Source: Nocardia brevicatena NBRC 12119 (lineage in GTDB: Bacteria > Actinomycetota > Actinomycetes > Mycobacteriales > Mycobacteriaceae). Taken from it: DNA of 64,000 nucleotides. The stretch lies in assembly GCF_000308495.1 (NCBI RefSeq), contig NZ_BAFU01000061.1:1-64000 (forward strand), written 5' to 3'. Position numbers and translations under genes: made by a program. Of the stretch, positions 18,675 to 28,232 are shown piece after piece; position 1 is the first letter of the stretch, and each line of letters opens with the position of its first letter. The notes beneath the pieces are model-generated. The model ran no database searches. It saw only the letters and a list, made by a program, of their open reading frames with translations, and was not told where the DNA came from.

Positions 18675-19037
18675 TCAGTCCTTGGACAGCCGGGTTTCGG
18701 TCTGCTCGGCGGTTTCCTCGACGGCGTCGCTGTCGGTCGCCGCGGTGTCCTCGCCGGTACTCGCCTCATCGGTCGACGGCTCGTCGTCGGTGCGCACCTC
18801 GCGGATCGCTTGGCGCAGCCAGGTGGTGACCACGTCCTCGGCGATCTCCAGATCGACGGTGGTGTCATCGACCTCGACCACGGTGCCGTACAGGCCCGAG
18901 GTGGTGGTGACCCGGTCGCCGACCTTCAGGGTGTCCTGCATATCGGAGATCTTCTCGGCCTCCCGCTTCTGACGGCGGATACCGAGGAACATCGGCACGA
19001 GCAGGGCTACCAACAGCAGCGGGAACAACAGGTCCAT
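18675..19037 (-). CDS. yajC: SecDF-associated protein YajC
   Basis: 120 residues from the ATG at 19037, matching the start DLLFPLLLVALLVPMF, a single N-terminal helix. It has the family block R-R-Q-K-R-E-A-E-K-x-x-x-x-M-x-x-x-L-K-V-G-D-R-V and GLYGTVV. An acidic Glu/Thr/Asp-rich tail follows (about residues 88-120). YajC associates with SecDF in the membrane. Gene order yajC-secD-secF agrees. Confidence 0.92.
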   Translation of the reverse strand: MDLLFPLLLVALLVPMFLGIRRQKREAEKISDMQDTLKVGDRVTTTSGLYGTVVEVDDTTVDLEIAEDVVTTWLRQAIREVRTDDEPSTDEASTGEDTAATDSDAVEETAEQTETRLSKD

Positions 19038-19259
19038 GGTCGAAGTCAGTTCCTGATCCGGGTGTTGTGGGCACGGGTACCCACACAGTCTGCCGGCTTC
19101 CACGACGGGCGCCACATCCGCACACCCACAACCCCCTGTTCGACGCCCTCCGGCTCGGGCCCGTCGGAGAGCACGCCGGCCGTCGGAGGCGCGATGAATC
19201 GCCCCGGTCCCGGTGCCCTGCCGCGGCGACGTCTCGAACCGTTCCCGAGGGCCGGGCGA

Positions 19260-20750
19260 TCAGGCGGTACGGCCGTAGACGTAGTCGTCGAGCGGGAAGT
19301 TCACCGCCTCCCGGTGCGCGTCGACCGTGCTGGTGGGGCGCAGCAGGGCGGCCTCGCCGTGCTGGTTGAAGTAGTAGCTGCGGGCGGTCGAGCAGTCGCC
19401 GCCGTAGAACACCGAGGAGCCGAGCCGGGCGGTGACACGGTCCAGGAACTCGGTATTGGCACGCTCGGTGACCTCGAATGTCGTCTCCCCGCGACGGGAC
19501 AGCTCGCCGAAGAGGCGGCCCATGTGCTTCATCTGCGCCTCGATGGTGGTGAAGTAGGACAGGCCGCTGTAGGAATAGGGGCTGTTGAGGCTGAGGAAGT
19601 TCGGGAACTTGGGCACGGTGATGCCCTCGTAGGCCTGGAAACGGTTCTCGCGCCAGAACTTCCCGAGATTCACCCCGTCGCGGCCGATGATCTCGAAGGC
19701 GGGGAAGTTCACGTCCCAGAGGTTGAAGCCGGTGGCCAGCAGCAGGGTGTCGACCTCGGTCTTGTGGCCGTCGGCGGTGACGATGCCGTCCGGTTCGACG
19801 CGCTCGATCGGGTTGGTCTCGAGGCGGACGTGTGGCTCGTTGAACGTTTTGAAGTACTGGTTGGAGAATGTGGGGCGTTTGCAGCCGAAATCGTAGTGCG
19901 GGGTGAGCTGCGCGCGGGTCCGCCCATCGCGGACCTGGGCGCGCAGGTGCGCCCTCGCCAGTAGCCCGGCGCCCTTGTTCAGCAGTTTCGCCTGCCGGAA
20001 GTGCAGCACACCGATCACCATCAAGGCCTCCAGCATGGCGGTGTTCACCAGCCGGGCGGCCTGCTGGGTCACGGGAACACGCGCGAACAGCTGCTGTACG
20101 GGCGCCGGGATGGGGGCGTCGATCTTGGGCACCACCCAGATGGGGGTGCGTTGGAAGACGGTGAGCTCGCGCACCTCGGCTGCGACTTCGGGAACCAGTT
20201 GCACCGAGGTGGCGCCGGTGCCGATGATCGCCGCCCGGCGGTCGGTGAGGTCGTAACCGTCGTCCCACGCGGTGGTGTGGATGATTTTGCCCGCGAAGGA
20301 TTCGATACCGGGAAACGGTGGCGTATAGGGCTGGGACAGGAAGCCGGTGGCGGTCACCAGGTACCGGGCGGTGAGCGTTTCGCCACCGGCGAGCGAGACC
20401 ACCCACTGCTGGTCCTCGGCGTCCCAGCGCGCCCCGTCGACCGTCGCGCCGAAGCGCATCCGGCGGCGCAGATCGTATTTGTCGGCGATGTGCTCGGCGT
20501 ATTCCTTGAGCTCGGCTCCCGGCGCGAACAGCCGGGTCCAGTACGGGTTGGGTTCGAACGAATACGAGTAGGTGACCGAGGCGATGTCCACGGCCAGCCC
20601 CGGATACCGGTTGACATGCCAGGTCCCGCCGAGATCGTCCTCGCGCTCGAGGATGACGAAATCGCCCAGTCCCAGCCGGTCGAGCTGGATTCCCGCGCCC
20701 ATTCCACCGAATCCCGCCCCCACCACGACGGTGTCGTATCGAGGTGCCAC
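19260..20750 (-). CDS. Flavin-dependent (Baeyer-Villiger-type) monooxygenase
   Basis: 496 residues from the GTG at 20750, chosen because GGGAGG lies seven bases upstream. The FAD fold is V-V-V-G-A-G-F-G-G-M-G at the N-terminus, followed by the D-L-G-G-T-W and Y-P-G motifs of this class. The fingerprint F-A-G-K-I-I-H-T-T-A-W-D fits F-x-G-x3-H-x3-W-[P/D], and a second Rossmann motif (IIGTGATSVQ) should bind NADPH. The substrate is unknown; ketones, steroids and terpenoids are typical. Divergent from a TetR gene, with a strong palindrome between. Confidence 0.88.
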   Translation of the reverse strand: MAPRYDTVVVGAGFGGMGAGIQLDRLGLGDFVILEREDDLGGTWHVNRYPGLAVDIASVTYSYSFEPNPYWTRLFAPGAELKEYAEHIADKYDLRRRMRFGATVDGARWDAEDQQWVVSLAGGETLTARYLVTATGFLSQPYTPPFPGIESFAGKIIHTTAWDDGYDLTDRRAAIIGTGATSVQLVPEVAAEVRELTVFQRTPIWVVPKIDAPIPAPVQQLFARVPVTQQAARLVNTAMLEALMVIGVLHFRQAKLLNKGAGLLARAHLRAQVRDGRTRAQLTPHYDFGCKRPTFSNQYFKTFNEPHVRLETNPIERVEPDGIVTADGHKTEVDTLLLATGFNLWDVNFPAFEIIGRDGVNLGKFWRENRFQAYEGITVPKFPNFLSLNSPYSYSGLSYFTTIEAQMKHMGRLFGELSRRGETTFEVTERANTEFLDRVTARLGSSVFYGGDCSTARSYYFNQHGEAALLRPTSTVDAHREAVNFPLDDYVYGRTA

Positions 20751-20784
20751 GTCGAAACCTCCCACATCCACAGAACGACTTATC

Positions 20785-20806
20785 ACGGAATGACACATCA
20801 TTCCGT
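20785..20806. promoter_or_regulatory. Palindromic operator between the monooxygenase and tetR genes
   Basis: A perfect inverted repeat: arms ACGGAATGA (20785-20793) and TCATTCCGT (20798-20806) with a four-base spacer CACA. It lies 35 bases upstream of the monooxygenase start and 26 bases upstream of the TetR start, the usual spot for a TetR-type operator controlling both genes. The binding protein is inferred. Confidence 0.8.
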
Positions 20807-20831
20807 TTGTGACGACCGTATCATCGGGGAC

Positions 20832-21455
20832 GTGACGAAGCCATACTCTCGGGCCGAACGACGCAGGGCCGAACTGCGTCGGGAGATCATCGATACCGCC
20901 TTCGCCTGCTTCGCCGAGAAGGGCTACCACGCGACCGGCATCGCCGATATCGCTCGCGAGCTGGGCATCGGGCATGGGACGTTCTACCGGTACTTCAGCA
21001 ACAAACGCGACATCATCGACCACGTCATCGACGACCTGGCCGCCCGGATCACCGACGCCCTCGGCACCGAGAACGCCCCGGAGGCCGCCGCCACCCTCGA
21101 CGAGTACCGGGCACAGCTCGACCGCATCGGCGCCGCGCTGACCCGGATCCTGCTGGCGGACCGCGGGGTGGCGCAGCTGCTGCTGTTCCATGCCACGGGT
21201 ATCGATGACGAGCTCACCCACCGGCTCTACGGCCTGCTCGACACCGCCGACGCACTGACCGCCGGATACCTGGAACACGGGGTCGAGCTCGGCTACCTGC
21301 GTGCGGACCTGGACACGATGAACACCGCCCGCGCCGTCACCGGCATGTTGCTGGCCGGGCTCCTGCACGGGTTACGCGACCCGGACGCGACCGCCATCGC
21401 GGAATCGAACCAGGCGATCCGGCGACTGCTGATCGACGGCGTGCGCAAGGACTGA
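20832..21455 (+). CDS. TetR family transcriptional regulator
   Basis: 207 residues from a GTG at 20832; an in-frame ATG at 20790 would add 14 residues but lies inside the palindrome and lacks a ribosome site. The N-terminal helix-turn-helix is typical (A-F-A-C-F-A-E-K-G-Y-H-A-T-G-I-A-D-I-A, then G-I-G-H-G-T-F-Y-R-Y-F-S-N-K-R). The C-terminal ligand-binding part is all-helical. It probably represses the divergent monooxygenase and itself. The effector is unknown. Confidence 0.9.
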   Translation: MTKPYSRAERRRAELRREIIDTAFACFAEKGYHATGIADIARELGIGHGTFYRYFSNKRDIIDHVIDDLAARITDALGTENAPEAAATLDEYRAQLDRIGAALTRILLADRGVAQLLLFHATGIDDELTHRLYGLLDTADALTAGYLEHGVELGYLRADLDTMNTARAVTGMLLAGLLHGLRDPDATAIAESNQAIRRLLIDGVRKD

Positions 21456-21467
21456 ACCGCCGCCCGT

Positions 21468-22574
21468 TCAGTCGAACAGGTCCAGTGTCGGGTGCGGTTC
21501 GCGACCGCGCACCTCGATCGACCCGAAGACCAGATCCGGGGGCGGGACCATACCGAGATGTTCCCAGGCGGCGGCGGTGGCGACACGACCGCGCGGCGTA
21601 CGGGCCACCATCCCGGCCCGCACCAGGAACGGTTCGCAGACCTCCTCGACGGTCGCCGCCTCCTCCCCCACCGCCACCGCGAGGGTGGACACCCCCACCG
21701 GACCGCCGCCGAAACCGCGCACCAGCGCGCCGAGCACGGCCCGGTCGAGACGGTCCAGTCCGAGCGGGTCGACGTCGTAGACCTCCAGGGCGGCGCGGAC
21801 GACCGGAACGGTGATCCGGCCGTCGGCGCGGACCTCGGCATAGTCGCGGACCCGGCGCAGCAGCCGGTTGGCGATCCGGGGGGTGCCGCGGGAGCGGCCG
21901 GCGATCTCGGCGGCGGCATCATCGTCGATGGCGACACCGAGAATCCGCGCCGAACGCTGCAGGATGCGCAGCAGCTCCTCGGGTTCGTAGAAGTCCATAT
22001 GCCCGGTGAAGCCGAATCGGTCGCGCAGCGGACCGGTGAGCGCCCCGGAACGGGTGGTGGCGCCGACGAGAGTGAACGGGGCGATATCCAGCGGGATGGA
22101 GGTCGCGCCCGGTCCCTTGCCGACCACCACATCCACCCGGAAGTCCTCCATCGCCAGATACAGCATTTCCTCGGCGGGTCGGGCCATGCGGTGGATCTCG
22201 TCGATGAACAGCACATCGCCTTCGACCAGATTGCTGAGCATGGCCGCCAGATCACCGGCACGTTCCAGGGCAGGGCCGGAGGTGATGCGCAGGGCGGTGC
22301 CGAGTTCGCCGGCGATGATCATGGCCAGGCTGGTCTTGCCGAGACCGGGTGGGCCGGACAACAGGATGTGGTCGGGAGTGCCGCCGCGCCCGCGAGCGCC
22401 GCGCAGCACCAGCGTGAGCTGTTCCCGGACCCGGGGCTGTCCGATGAAATCGTCCAGTGAGCTGGGGCGCAGGCCGGTTTCGATATCGCCGTCGGAGTGC
22501 AGGTAGTCGGGATGGACCGGGGAATCCGCGGGGTCGGCGGCGGTATCGGGGGCGTAGGGCTCGTCGTAGTTCAT
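21468..22574 (-). CDS. ruvB: Holliday junction branch-migration ATPase RuvB
   Basis: 368 residues. The hexameric AAA+ motor that drives branch migration with RuvA. Walker A is GPPGLGKTS, Walker B is LFIDEIH, sensor 1 is VGATTRSG, and the arginine finger region is G-P-L-R-D-R-F-G. The C-terminal winged helix includes R-T-P-R-G-R. It starts six bases after ruvA, last in the ruvCAB operon. Confidence 0.97.
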   Translation of the reverse strand: MNYDEPYAPDTAADPADSPVHPDYLHSDGDIETGLRPSSLDDFIGQPRVREQLTLVLRGARGRGGTPDHILLSGPPGLGKTSLAMIIAGELGTALRITSGPALERAGDLAAMLSNLVEGDVLFIDEIHRMARPAEEMLYLAMEDFRVDVVVGKGPGATSIPLDIAPFTLVGATTRSGALTGPLRDRFGFTGHMDFYEPEELLRILQRSARILGVAIDDDAAAEIAGRSRGTPRIANRLLRRVRDYAEVRADGRITVPVVRAALEVYDVDPLGLDRLDRAVLGALVRGFGGGPVGVSTLAVAVGEEAATVEEVCEPFLVRAGMVARTPRGRVATAAAWEHLGMVPPPDLVFGSIEVRGREPHPTLDLFD

Positions 22575-22580
22575 GGCGTG

Positions 22581-23186
22581 CTACCGGTTCTTCCCCAGCA
22601 GGCCGAGCGCAGCGCGCAGCACAGTGGAGTTGTCCGCGTCCGGCCGGTCGGCGAGGACCATGTCGACGGCCTTCTCGGCCTGTTGGAGTGGGAAACCGAG
22701 CCCGGTGAGCGCCTCGGTGACCTGATCGCGGACCGGCGCGAGCACCGGCGCCGGGACGGCACCGGCCGGGTTCGCGGGCACCGGAACCCGGCTCACCTTG
22801 TCGCGCAACTCCACCACCATTCGCTCGGCACCGCGTTTGCCGATTCCCGGAACACGGGTGAGGGCGGCGATATCCCCCGCCGCCAGAGCCTTGCGCAGCG
22901 CTTCCGGTTCCAGCACCGCCAGTACCGCCATGGCCAGCCGCGGACCCACACCGGACACCGTCTGCAGCAGCCCGAACAGATCCCGGGCCTCGGTATCGGC
23001 GAACCCGTACAGGGTCATCGAGTCCTCCCGCACGACCAGCGCGGTGTACAGGCGGGCCTGCTCGCCCCGGCCGAGCCCGGCCAGGGTCGCGGGAGTGGCG
23101 TTGAGCCGGTAACCGACTCCCGCCGCCTCGAGTACTACATGGTCGAGCGCGAGCTCGAGTACCTCTCCGTGGACCGACGCGATCAC
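22581..23186 (-). CDS. ruvA: Holliday junction-binding protein RuvA
   Basis: 201 residues from a GTG at 23186 that overlaps the ruvC stop (GTGA); AAGG lies about ten bases upstream. Domain I is the OB fold (V-I-A-S-V-H-G-E-V). Domain II has two helix-hairpin-helix motifs ([13 protein letters not shown] and [16 protein letters not shown]) that hold the junction, and domain III (about 150-200) binds RuvB. Confidence 0.96.
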   Translation of the reverse strand: MIASVHGEVLELALDHVVLEAAGVGYRLNATPATLAGLGRGEQARLYTALVVREDSMTLYGFADTEARDLFGLLQTVSGVGPRLAMAVLAVLEPEALRKALAAGDIAALTRVPGIGKRGAERMVVELRDKVSRVPVPANPAGAVPAPVLAPVRDQVTEALTGLGFPLQQAEKAVDMVLADRPDADNSTVLRAALGLLGKNR

Positions 23187-23752
23187 CCGCGCACCGCCTT
23201 TCGTTGTCGGTCGAGCCGTTCGACGTACTGTTTGCGTGCCTGCTCGGCCCGCGCCTCGGCCTCGGCCATCCGGGCCATGAGCGGCGCCCGCCAGCAATGG
23301 CAGATGGCGAGCGCGAGCGCGTCGGCGGCATCGGCCGGCTTCGGCGCCTCCGCGAGCCCGAGGATACGGGTCACCATGGCGGTCACCTGGGCCTTGTCCG
23401 CCGAACCCGATCCGGTGACGGCGGCTTTCACCTCGCTCGGGGTGTGGAACGCCACCGGAATACCACGTCGCGCGGCCGCCAGCGCGATAATCCCCCCGGC
23501 CTGCGCGGTTCCCATGGCGGTGCGCACATTGTGCTGGGCGAATACCCGCTCGATCGCCACCACGTCGGGCCGGTGGGTGTCCATCCACTGTTCGGCGGCA
23601 TCGGCGATGCGCAGCAGTCGCTGCGCGAGATCCAGTTCCGCGGGGGTCCGCACCACGGCCACGTCGCGAGCCCGAACCGTACGGCCCGCTCCGCCCTCGA
23701 CCATGCTCAGACCGCACCGGGTGAGCCCGGGATCGACGCCCATCACCCGCAC
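23183..23752 (-). CDS. ruvC: Crossover junction endodeoxyribonuclease RuvC
   Basis: 189 residues. Of several closely spaced GTG codons I chose 23752, which has GGAAGG seven bases upstream and gives the start MRVMGVDPG seen in mycobacterial RuvC. It resolves Holliday junctions. The catalytic acidic residues are visible in MGVDPG (Asp7), VVAIERVF (Glu), and PADAADALA (the last Asp residues). First gene of ruvCAB. Confidence 0.95.
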   Translation of the reverse strand: MRVMGVDPGLTRCGLSMVEGGAGRTVRARDVAVVRTPAELDLAQRLLRIADAAEQWMDTHRPDVVAIERVFAQHNVRTAMGTAQAGGIIALAAARRGIPVAFHTPSEVKAAVTGSGSADKAQVTAMVTRILGLAEAPKPADAADALALAICHCWRAPLMARMAEAEARAEQARKQYVERLDRQRKAVRG

Positions 23753-23842
23753 GGACACCCCTTCCGAAACACGAACAGTTGTTCGAAGTCTAGTGCAGCC
23801 CTCGGCTCGTCGCCGCCGGCGACACCCGCTCGGTCGGCGGAT

Positions 23843-24355
23843 TCAACCCGCCAGGATCGCGGTGAACGCGGCATAGGCGGTCTCGTGGAAGACCACGAAC
23901 CGCGCTTCGGCCACCGCGGTCGGGGTCGCGCGCACGGTATCCACGGCGATACGCGCCCCGTCGTCCATGGGCCAGCCGTAGATACCGGTCGAGACGGCGG
24001 GGAACGCCACCGTCCGCGCGCCCAGTTCGTCGGCCACCCGCAGGGATTCGCGATAGCAGGATGCCAGCAGTGCCGAACGGTCCTCGCCGGCGGACCAGAC
24101 CGGACCGACGGTGTGGACGACCCAGCGGGCGGGCAGCCTGCCGGCCGTCGTGGCCACGGCCCGGCCGGTGGGCAGCCCGTCGGGGTATCGCGTTTCGCGC
24201 AGCCGCCGGCATTCGGCGAGGATCTCGGGACCGCCACGGCGGTGGATGGCTCCGTCGACTCCCCCGCCGCCGAGTAGTGAGGAGTTGGCGGCGTTGACCA
24301 CCGCGTCCACGTTCTGCTCGGTGATATCACCGCGAACCAGCATCAGCGAGACCAT
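23843..24355 (-). CDS. Macrodomain protein (O-acetyl-ADP-ribose deacetylase type)
   Basis: 170 residues from the ATG at 24355. A stand-alone macrodomain that binds ADP-ribose and typically removes it from proteins or from O-acetyl-ADP-ribose. Family motifs: [27 protein letters not shown] (shown here in part: [17 protein letters not shown]), and [13 protein letters not shown]. All key loop residues are present, so activity is likely. No ADP-ribosyltransferase is encoded next to it. Confidence 0.9.
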   Translation of the reverse strand: MVSLMLVRGDITEQNVDAVVNAANSSLLGGGGVDGAIHRRGGPEILAECRRLRETRYPDGLPTGRAVATTAGRLPARWVVHTVGPVWSAGEDRSALLASCYRESLRVADELGARTVAFPAVSTGIYGWPMDDGARIAVDTVRATPTAVAEARFVVFHETAYAAFTAILAG

Positions 24356-24403
24356 GCCCGGGATTCTTCCACCGACCCGGGACTCGCTCTTACCATCTGA
24401 GGT

Positions 24404-24610
24404 ATGAGTACCGCAGGTATGGCTGTCCTCGAGGGCGGGCCCAAGGACCTGCCCGACCGCATCGTCCCCGTCGAGTCGCCGGATTCGAACGTCAGGATTC
24501 CGTTCCGGGGCGGCTACGAGCATTTCACTCCCACCCCTCGGCACAAGGACACCCCGAATGGGGATCTGCCCATCTACGAATGGAGCTATCACACCAGCAT
24601 CGCGGAATGA
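24404..24610 (+). CDS. Small DUF5988-like protein
   Basis: 68 residues. The sequence follows a pattern I recall for DUF5988: V-L-E-G-G-P-x-D-L-P, then [10 protein letters not shown]-x-P-T, then [13 protein letters not shown] at the end. The function is unknown. In other actinomycetes such proteins occur near secondary-metabolite genes; no such cluster is visible here. It is divergent from the macrodomain gene across 48 bases. GAGG is only one base from the ATG, so an internal ATG at 24419 or leaderless translation is possible. Confidence 0.65.
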   Translation: MSTAGMAVLEGGPKDLPDRIVPVESPDSNVRIPFRGGYEHFTPTPRHKDTPNGDLPIYEWSYHTSIAE

Positions 24611-24726
24611 CCCGGCTGTTCACTCGAACGCGACCCCGTCTGCCACCACGGCCGGCGGGGTCGCGGCCTTTCGCGCACCATCCGATGGATTCCGATCGGA
24701 CTTCGGACGAACCCTGGACAAAAGCG

Positions 24727-24742
24727 TAACTAAGTGGTTACT
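24727..24742. promoter_or_regulatory. Candidate ArsR operator overlapping the promoter
   Basis: Inverted repeat GTAAC-N6-GTTAC, eight bases before the ArsR start codon. A possible -35 box TGGACA (24715-24720) stands 17 bases from a weak -10 (GTTACT, 24738-24743), so the repeat would cover the -10. Short AT-containing dyads like this are typical ArsR sites. Binding is inferred. Confidence 0.5.
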
Positions 24743-24750
24743 CTTTTTCC

Positions 24751-25194
24751 GTGGACGAGGTGGCCGGGGCGATCGCCGATCCGATACGACGCGAAATCCT
24801 GGAGATGCTGCGCCGGACGCGGCTCACCGCGGGCGCCATCGCCGAACGCTTCTCGATAAGCCGGCCCGCTATCAGCCGCCACCTGCGGGTTCTGCGGGCC
24901 GCCGGACTGGTCCACGACGAACTGATCGGCAGGCAGCGGTACTACACGCTCGACAGCGAACCGCTGCGTGCCCTGTCCGACTGGATCGCCCGCCTCGACC
25001 GTCCCACGGAATGGGAGCACCGTCTCGACGCCCTGGAAACCGAGGTCTACCGCACCCGACGCGAACGGCGTACCGAGGCGACACACCACCCCGAAACGGC
25101 CACACCCCACCGAGACGAACGGACGGCGCCCGAAGGAGCCCGCGTATCCGACCACGCGGACCATCCCGATCGAACACGAAAGGACACGGCATGA
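24751..25194 (+). CDS. ArsR-family winged-helix regulator
   Basis: 147 residues, GTG start. The N-terminal 90 residues are an ArsR winged helix (A-D-P-I-R-R-E-I-L-E-M-L, then R-P-A-I-S-R-H-L-R-V-L-R-A-A-G-L-V). There is no cysteine metal site, so it probably does not sense arsenic or other metals that way. The last 45 residues are polar and disordered. The stop overlaps the next start (ATGA), and this regulator/AHSA1 pairing is a frequent two-gene unit. Confidence 0.88.
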   Translation: MDEVAGAIADPIRREILEMLRRTRLTAGAIAERFSISRPAISRHLRVLRAAGLVHDELIGRQRYYTLDSEPLRALSDWIARLDRPTEWEHRLDALETEVYRTRRERRTEATHHPETATPHRDERTAPEGARVSDHADHPDRTRKDTA

Positions 25195-25691
25195 CCACAA
25201 CCCCCGACCCGAACGGACGGCTGCGACACACCGCCACCGGCCGCGATCTGGTGCTCACCCGCACCTACCGGGCCCCGATCGACGACATCTGGGCCAGTAT
25301 CACCGAGCCCGAGCGCACCGCTCGTTGGATAGGGCCGTGGGAAGGCGAGGCGGGTCCCGGGAAGACCGTCCGCCTGCAGATGGTGTTCGAAGAAGAACAG
25401 CTTTGGTTCGACGCCACCATCGATATCTGCGAACCACCGCGGCGCCTCGTCATCCGAACCATCGACGACCATGGCAGCTGGCATCTGGAGGCGGTACTGT
25501 CCGAACGCGACGGAACCACCGAACTGGTATTCACCCACCACCTGGATTCGGAGGCGAATATCGCCGAGGTCGGCCCGGGATGGGAGTACTACCTGGACGC
25601 GCTGGGCGCCTCCCGGACGGGCGCGCCCCGCCCGGATTTCGACGACTATTTCCCCGCCATGAAGTCCTACTACGAGGGACTCGAATCCTGA
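25191..25691 (+). CDS. AHSA1/SRPBCC-domain protein
   Basis: 166 residues from the ATG that overlaps the ArsR stop. The START-like fold of the AHSA1 family is indicated by L-x-R-T-Y-R-A-P-I-D-D-I-W-A-S-I-T-E-P, R-W-I-G-P-W, and the C-terminal G-W-E-Y-Y-L-D-A-L. These proteins hold hydrophobic ligands; the ligand here is unknown. It is probably the main target of the ArsR protein, with both genes on one transcript. Confidence 0.88.
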   Translation: MTTTPDPNGRLRHTATGRDLVLTRTYRAPIDDIWASITEPERTARWIGPWEGEAGPGKTVRLQMVFEEEQLWFDATIDICEPPRRLVIRTIDDHGSWHLEAVLSERDGTTELVFTHHLDSEANIAEVGPGWEYYLDALGASRTGAPRPDFDDYFPAMKSYYEGLES

Positions 25692-25769
25692 CCCGGATAC
25701 GGTCGCCCTACAACAGGGCGCGGCGGTCCGCACACCGGCGAACCGCCCCGTGACGACCCTGGGCCCCGC

Positions 25770-26522
25770 TCAGTCCTCGAGCTCGGCGAGAACCTCGTCG
25801 GAAACATCGACATTGGTGTAGACGTTCTGCACGTCGTCGCTGTCCTCGAGCGCGTCGACCAGTTTGAACACCTTACGGGCGCCCTCCACGTCGACCGCCA
25901 CGTTCACCGACGACTGGAAACCGGATTCGGCGGAGTCGTAGTCGATACCCGCGGCCTGCAGTGCCGACCGCACCGCGACCAGGTCACCCGGCTCACTGAT
26001 GACCTCGAATGACTCCCCGAGGTCATTGACCTCCTCGGCGCCGGCGTCGAGGACTGCGGCGAGCACGTCGTCTTCGGCCAGGCCGTTCTTCTCCAGGGTG
26101 ACAATGCCCTTGCGGTGGAACAGGTAGGACACCGAGCCCGGGTCGGCCATATTGCCGCCGTTCCGGGTCATGGCGACCCGCACCTCGCTCGCGGCGCGGT
26201 TGCGGTTGTCGGTCAGACATTCGATGAGGACGGCGACACCGTTGGGCCCGTAGCCCTCGTACATGATGGTCTGCCAGTCGGCGCCCCCGGCTTCCTCACC
26301 GCCACCGCGTTTGCGGGCACGCTCGATATTGTCGTTGGGGACCGACGATTTCTTCGCCTTCTGGATGGCGTCGTAGAGCGTCGGGTTGCCCTCCGGATCG
26401 CCGCCACCGGTCCGGGCCGCCACCTCGATGTTCTTGATCAGCTTGGCGAACAGTTTGCCGCGCTTCGCATCGATCACAGCCTTCTTGTGTTTGGTGGTGG
26501 CCCATTTGGAGTGGCCGCTCAT
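25770..26522 (-). CDS. YebC/PmpR family protein
   Basis: 250 residues with the invariant start [20 protein letters not shown] and a good ribosome site (AAGGAA). The family comprises transcriptional regulators, and some members help translate difficult proline stretches. All three domains are present, including G-Y-G-P-N-G-V-A and the acidic C-terminus. In E. coli its homologue adjoins ruvC; here the ArsR and macrodomain genes lie between. Confidence 0.93.
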   Translation of the reverse strand: MSGHSKWATTKHKKAVIDAKRGKLFAKLIKNIEVAARTGGGDPEGNPTLYDAIQKAKKSSVPNDNIERARKRGGGEEAGGADWQTIMYEGYGPNGVAVLIECLTDNRNRAASEVRVAMTRNGGNMADPGSVSYLFHRKGIVTLEKNGLAEDDVLAAVLDAGAEEVNDLGESFEVISEPGDLVAVRSALQAAGIDYDSAESGFQSSVNVAVDVEGARKVFKLVDALEDSDDVQNVYTNVDVSDEVLAELED

Positions 26523-26564
26523 TCACTACTTCCTTCAGGTCGATGGCATGTGTGGTATTCCAAA

Positions 26565-27260
26565 TTACCGGCAGGCGTCGGAACCCTCACGCACCAGGTC
26601 GACGAACATCCGGTGTACCCGGTGGTCGCCGGTGACCTCGGGGTGAAAGGAAGTGGCCAGCACCCGCCCCTGCCGCACGGCCACGATACGACCCGCGGCC
26701 GGACCGCTCGGCACCCGCGCCAGTACCTGAACTCCGTCCCCGACCCGCTCGACCCACGGCGCCCGAATGAACACCGCCCGGACCGGACCGCCCTCGAGTC
26801 CGGCGAAATCCAGATCGGTTTCGAAGGAGTCCACCTGACGGCCGAAGGCGTTGCGCCGCACCGTCATATCGATTCCGGACAGATGCCGCGCGTCGGGACG
26901 GGTATCGAGCACCTCGTCGGCCAGCAGGATCATCCCGGCGCAGGAGCCGTAGGCGGGCATCCCGTCGCGCAAGCGGGCCCGCAGCGGCTCCAACAGATCG
27001 AACACCTGCAGCAGTTTGCTGATGGTGGTGGACTCGCCACCCGGCAGTACCAGCGCGTCCACGGCGGCCAGTTCGTCCGGACGACGCACCAGCACCGGAT
27101 CGGCCCCGCACTCCCGCAGTACCGCGACGTGTTCGCGGGCGTCACCCTGCAAGGCCAGCACACCGATGGTGGGGCGGTCATCGGCGACCTGCGCCGGGAC
27201 GGGGACGACCGCTGCGCTCCCGGCACCGGCGGTGAGGGGGGATACCGCTGCTTCGTTCAC
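26565..27260 (-). CDS. pdxT: Glutaminase subunit of pyridoxal 5'-phosphate synthase
   Basis: 231 residues from the GTG at 27260. The class I-like glutaminase releases ammonia for PdxS. Motifs: [15 protein letters not shown], the nucleophile Cys in [10 protein letters not shown], and the His/Glu pair in ATSFHPEVT. The N-terminus is about 28 residues longer than usual and no good ribosome site is visible, so the start is uncertain, but no later ATG or GTG precedes the first conserved strand. pdxS lies three genes upstream. Confidence 0.93.
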   Translation of the reverse strand: MNEAAVSPLTAGAGSAAVVPVPAQVADDRPTIGVLALQGDAREHVAVLRECGADPVLVRRPDELAAVDALVLPGGESTTISKLLQVFDLLEPLRARLRDGMPAYGSCAGMILLADEVLDTRPDARHLSGIDMTVRRNAFGRQVDSFETDLDFAGLEGGPVRAVFIRAPWVERVGDGVQVLARVPSGPAAGRIVAVRQGRVLATSFHPEVTGDHRVHRMFVDLVREGSDACR

Positions 27261-27316
27261 GACAGTGAGCTTACGAGCGGACCGCGTGTGGGCGGGCTCA
27301 CAGGCGATATGGTACG

Positions 27317-28138
27317 TCAACTCGTCCGCGGGGTCCGGATCAGCCCTTCCTGCACCACCGCGGCGACCAGTCTGCCCTCGCCGTCGAAGATCTTGCCGCT
27401 GGTGAGCGCTCGGCCGAAACCGGCCGACGGCGAGGACTGGTCGTAGAGCAGCCATTCGTCGGTGCGGAAGGGGCGCAGGAACCACATGGCGTGATCGAGC
27501 GAGGCATTCTGGGTGGGCTCGTCGGGATGGGTCACCTTGGACGAGCCGAGCAGCGTCATATCACTCATATAGGCCAGCGTGCACACGTGGAACAGCGGAT
27601 CGTCGGGCAGTGGGTGCCGGTAGCGGAACCACACCTGCTGCGGTGACACCACGCCGGGCCGCTGCGTCACCGCGTCCTGGGGCACCGGACGGATATCCCA
27701 GTGCTCCCATTCCCGCATGGCCCACAACCGCTCCGGGTCCATGCTGGTCTTGGCGTCGGACAGCCCCTTGGGCGGCAGCACCGCCGGCATCTCGTCCTGA
27801 TGCGTCGGACCCTCGTCACCCACGTGGAAGGAGGCAGACATGGTGAATATCGCGGCGCCGTCCTGCACCCCGGTGACCCGTCGGGTGCAGAACGACCGTC
27901 CGTCGCGGATCCGGTCGACCAGATAGACCGTCGGCTCCGAGGGGTTGCCGGGCCGCAGGAAGTAACCGTGCAGCGAATGCACCTGGAACCGCGGCTCCAC
28001 GGTCCGCACCGCCGAAACCAGGGCCTGGCCCGCAACCTGCCCGCCGAACGTACGAGGCAGCTGGGTCTTGGTGGACGCGCCGCGGAAGATATCGCGCTCG
28101 AGGCGTTCGATCTCCAGTGCCTCTTCGATAGTCGCCAT
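27317..28138 (-). CDS. tesB: Acyl-CoA thioesterase II (TesB type)
   Basis: 273 residues, a double hot-dog thioesterase that hydrolyses medium- to long-chain acyl-CoA. Family blocks: [37 protein letters not shown] and the catalytic-triad region with Q-S-S-P-S-A. It sits between pdxT and pdxS as in M. tuberculosis (Rv2604c-Rv2606c), though a kinase-like gene on the other strand interrupts here. Confidence 0.93.
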   Translation of the reverse strand: MATIEEALEIERLERDIFRGASTKTQLPRTFGGQVAGQALVSAVRTVEPRFQVHSLHGYFLRPGNPSEPTVYLVDRIRDGRSFCTRRVTGVQDGAAIFTMSASFHVGDEGPTHQDEMPAVLPPKGLSDAKTSMDPERLWAMREWEHWDIRPVPQDAVTQRPGVVSPQQVWFRYRHPLPDDPLFHVCTLAYMSDMTLLGSSKVTHPDEPTQNASLDHAMWFLRPFRTDEWLLYDQSSPSAGFGRALTSGKIFDGEGRLVAAVVQEGLIRTPRTS

Positions 28139-28232
28139 GCGCTGAGGTTATCCCGACCAGCCGGTGTCCCCATGATCCGCGGCAGGTAATCCCCGCCACT
28201 GACCGGTATGCCGAGCCTGCTGTGATGATGCG

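Noticed and set aside
18865-20796. 643-codon open frame on the minus strand
   Set aside because: It is a frame-shifted shadow of the monooxygenase; its Arg-rich composition is not protein-like.
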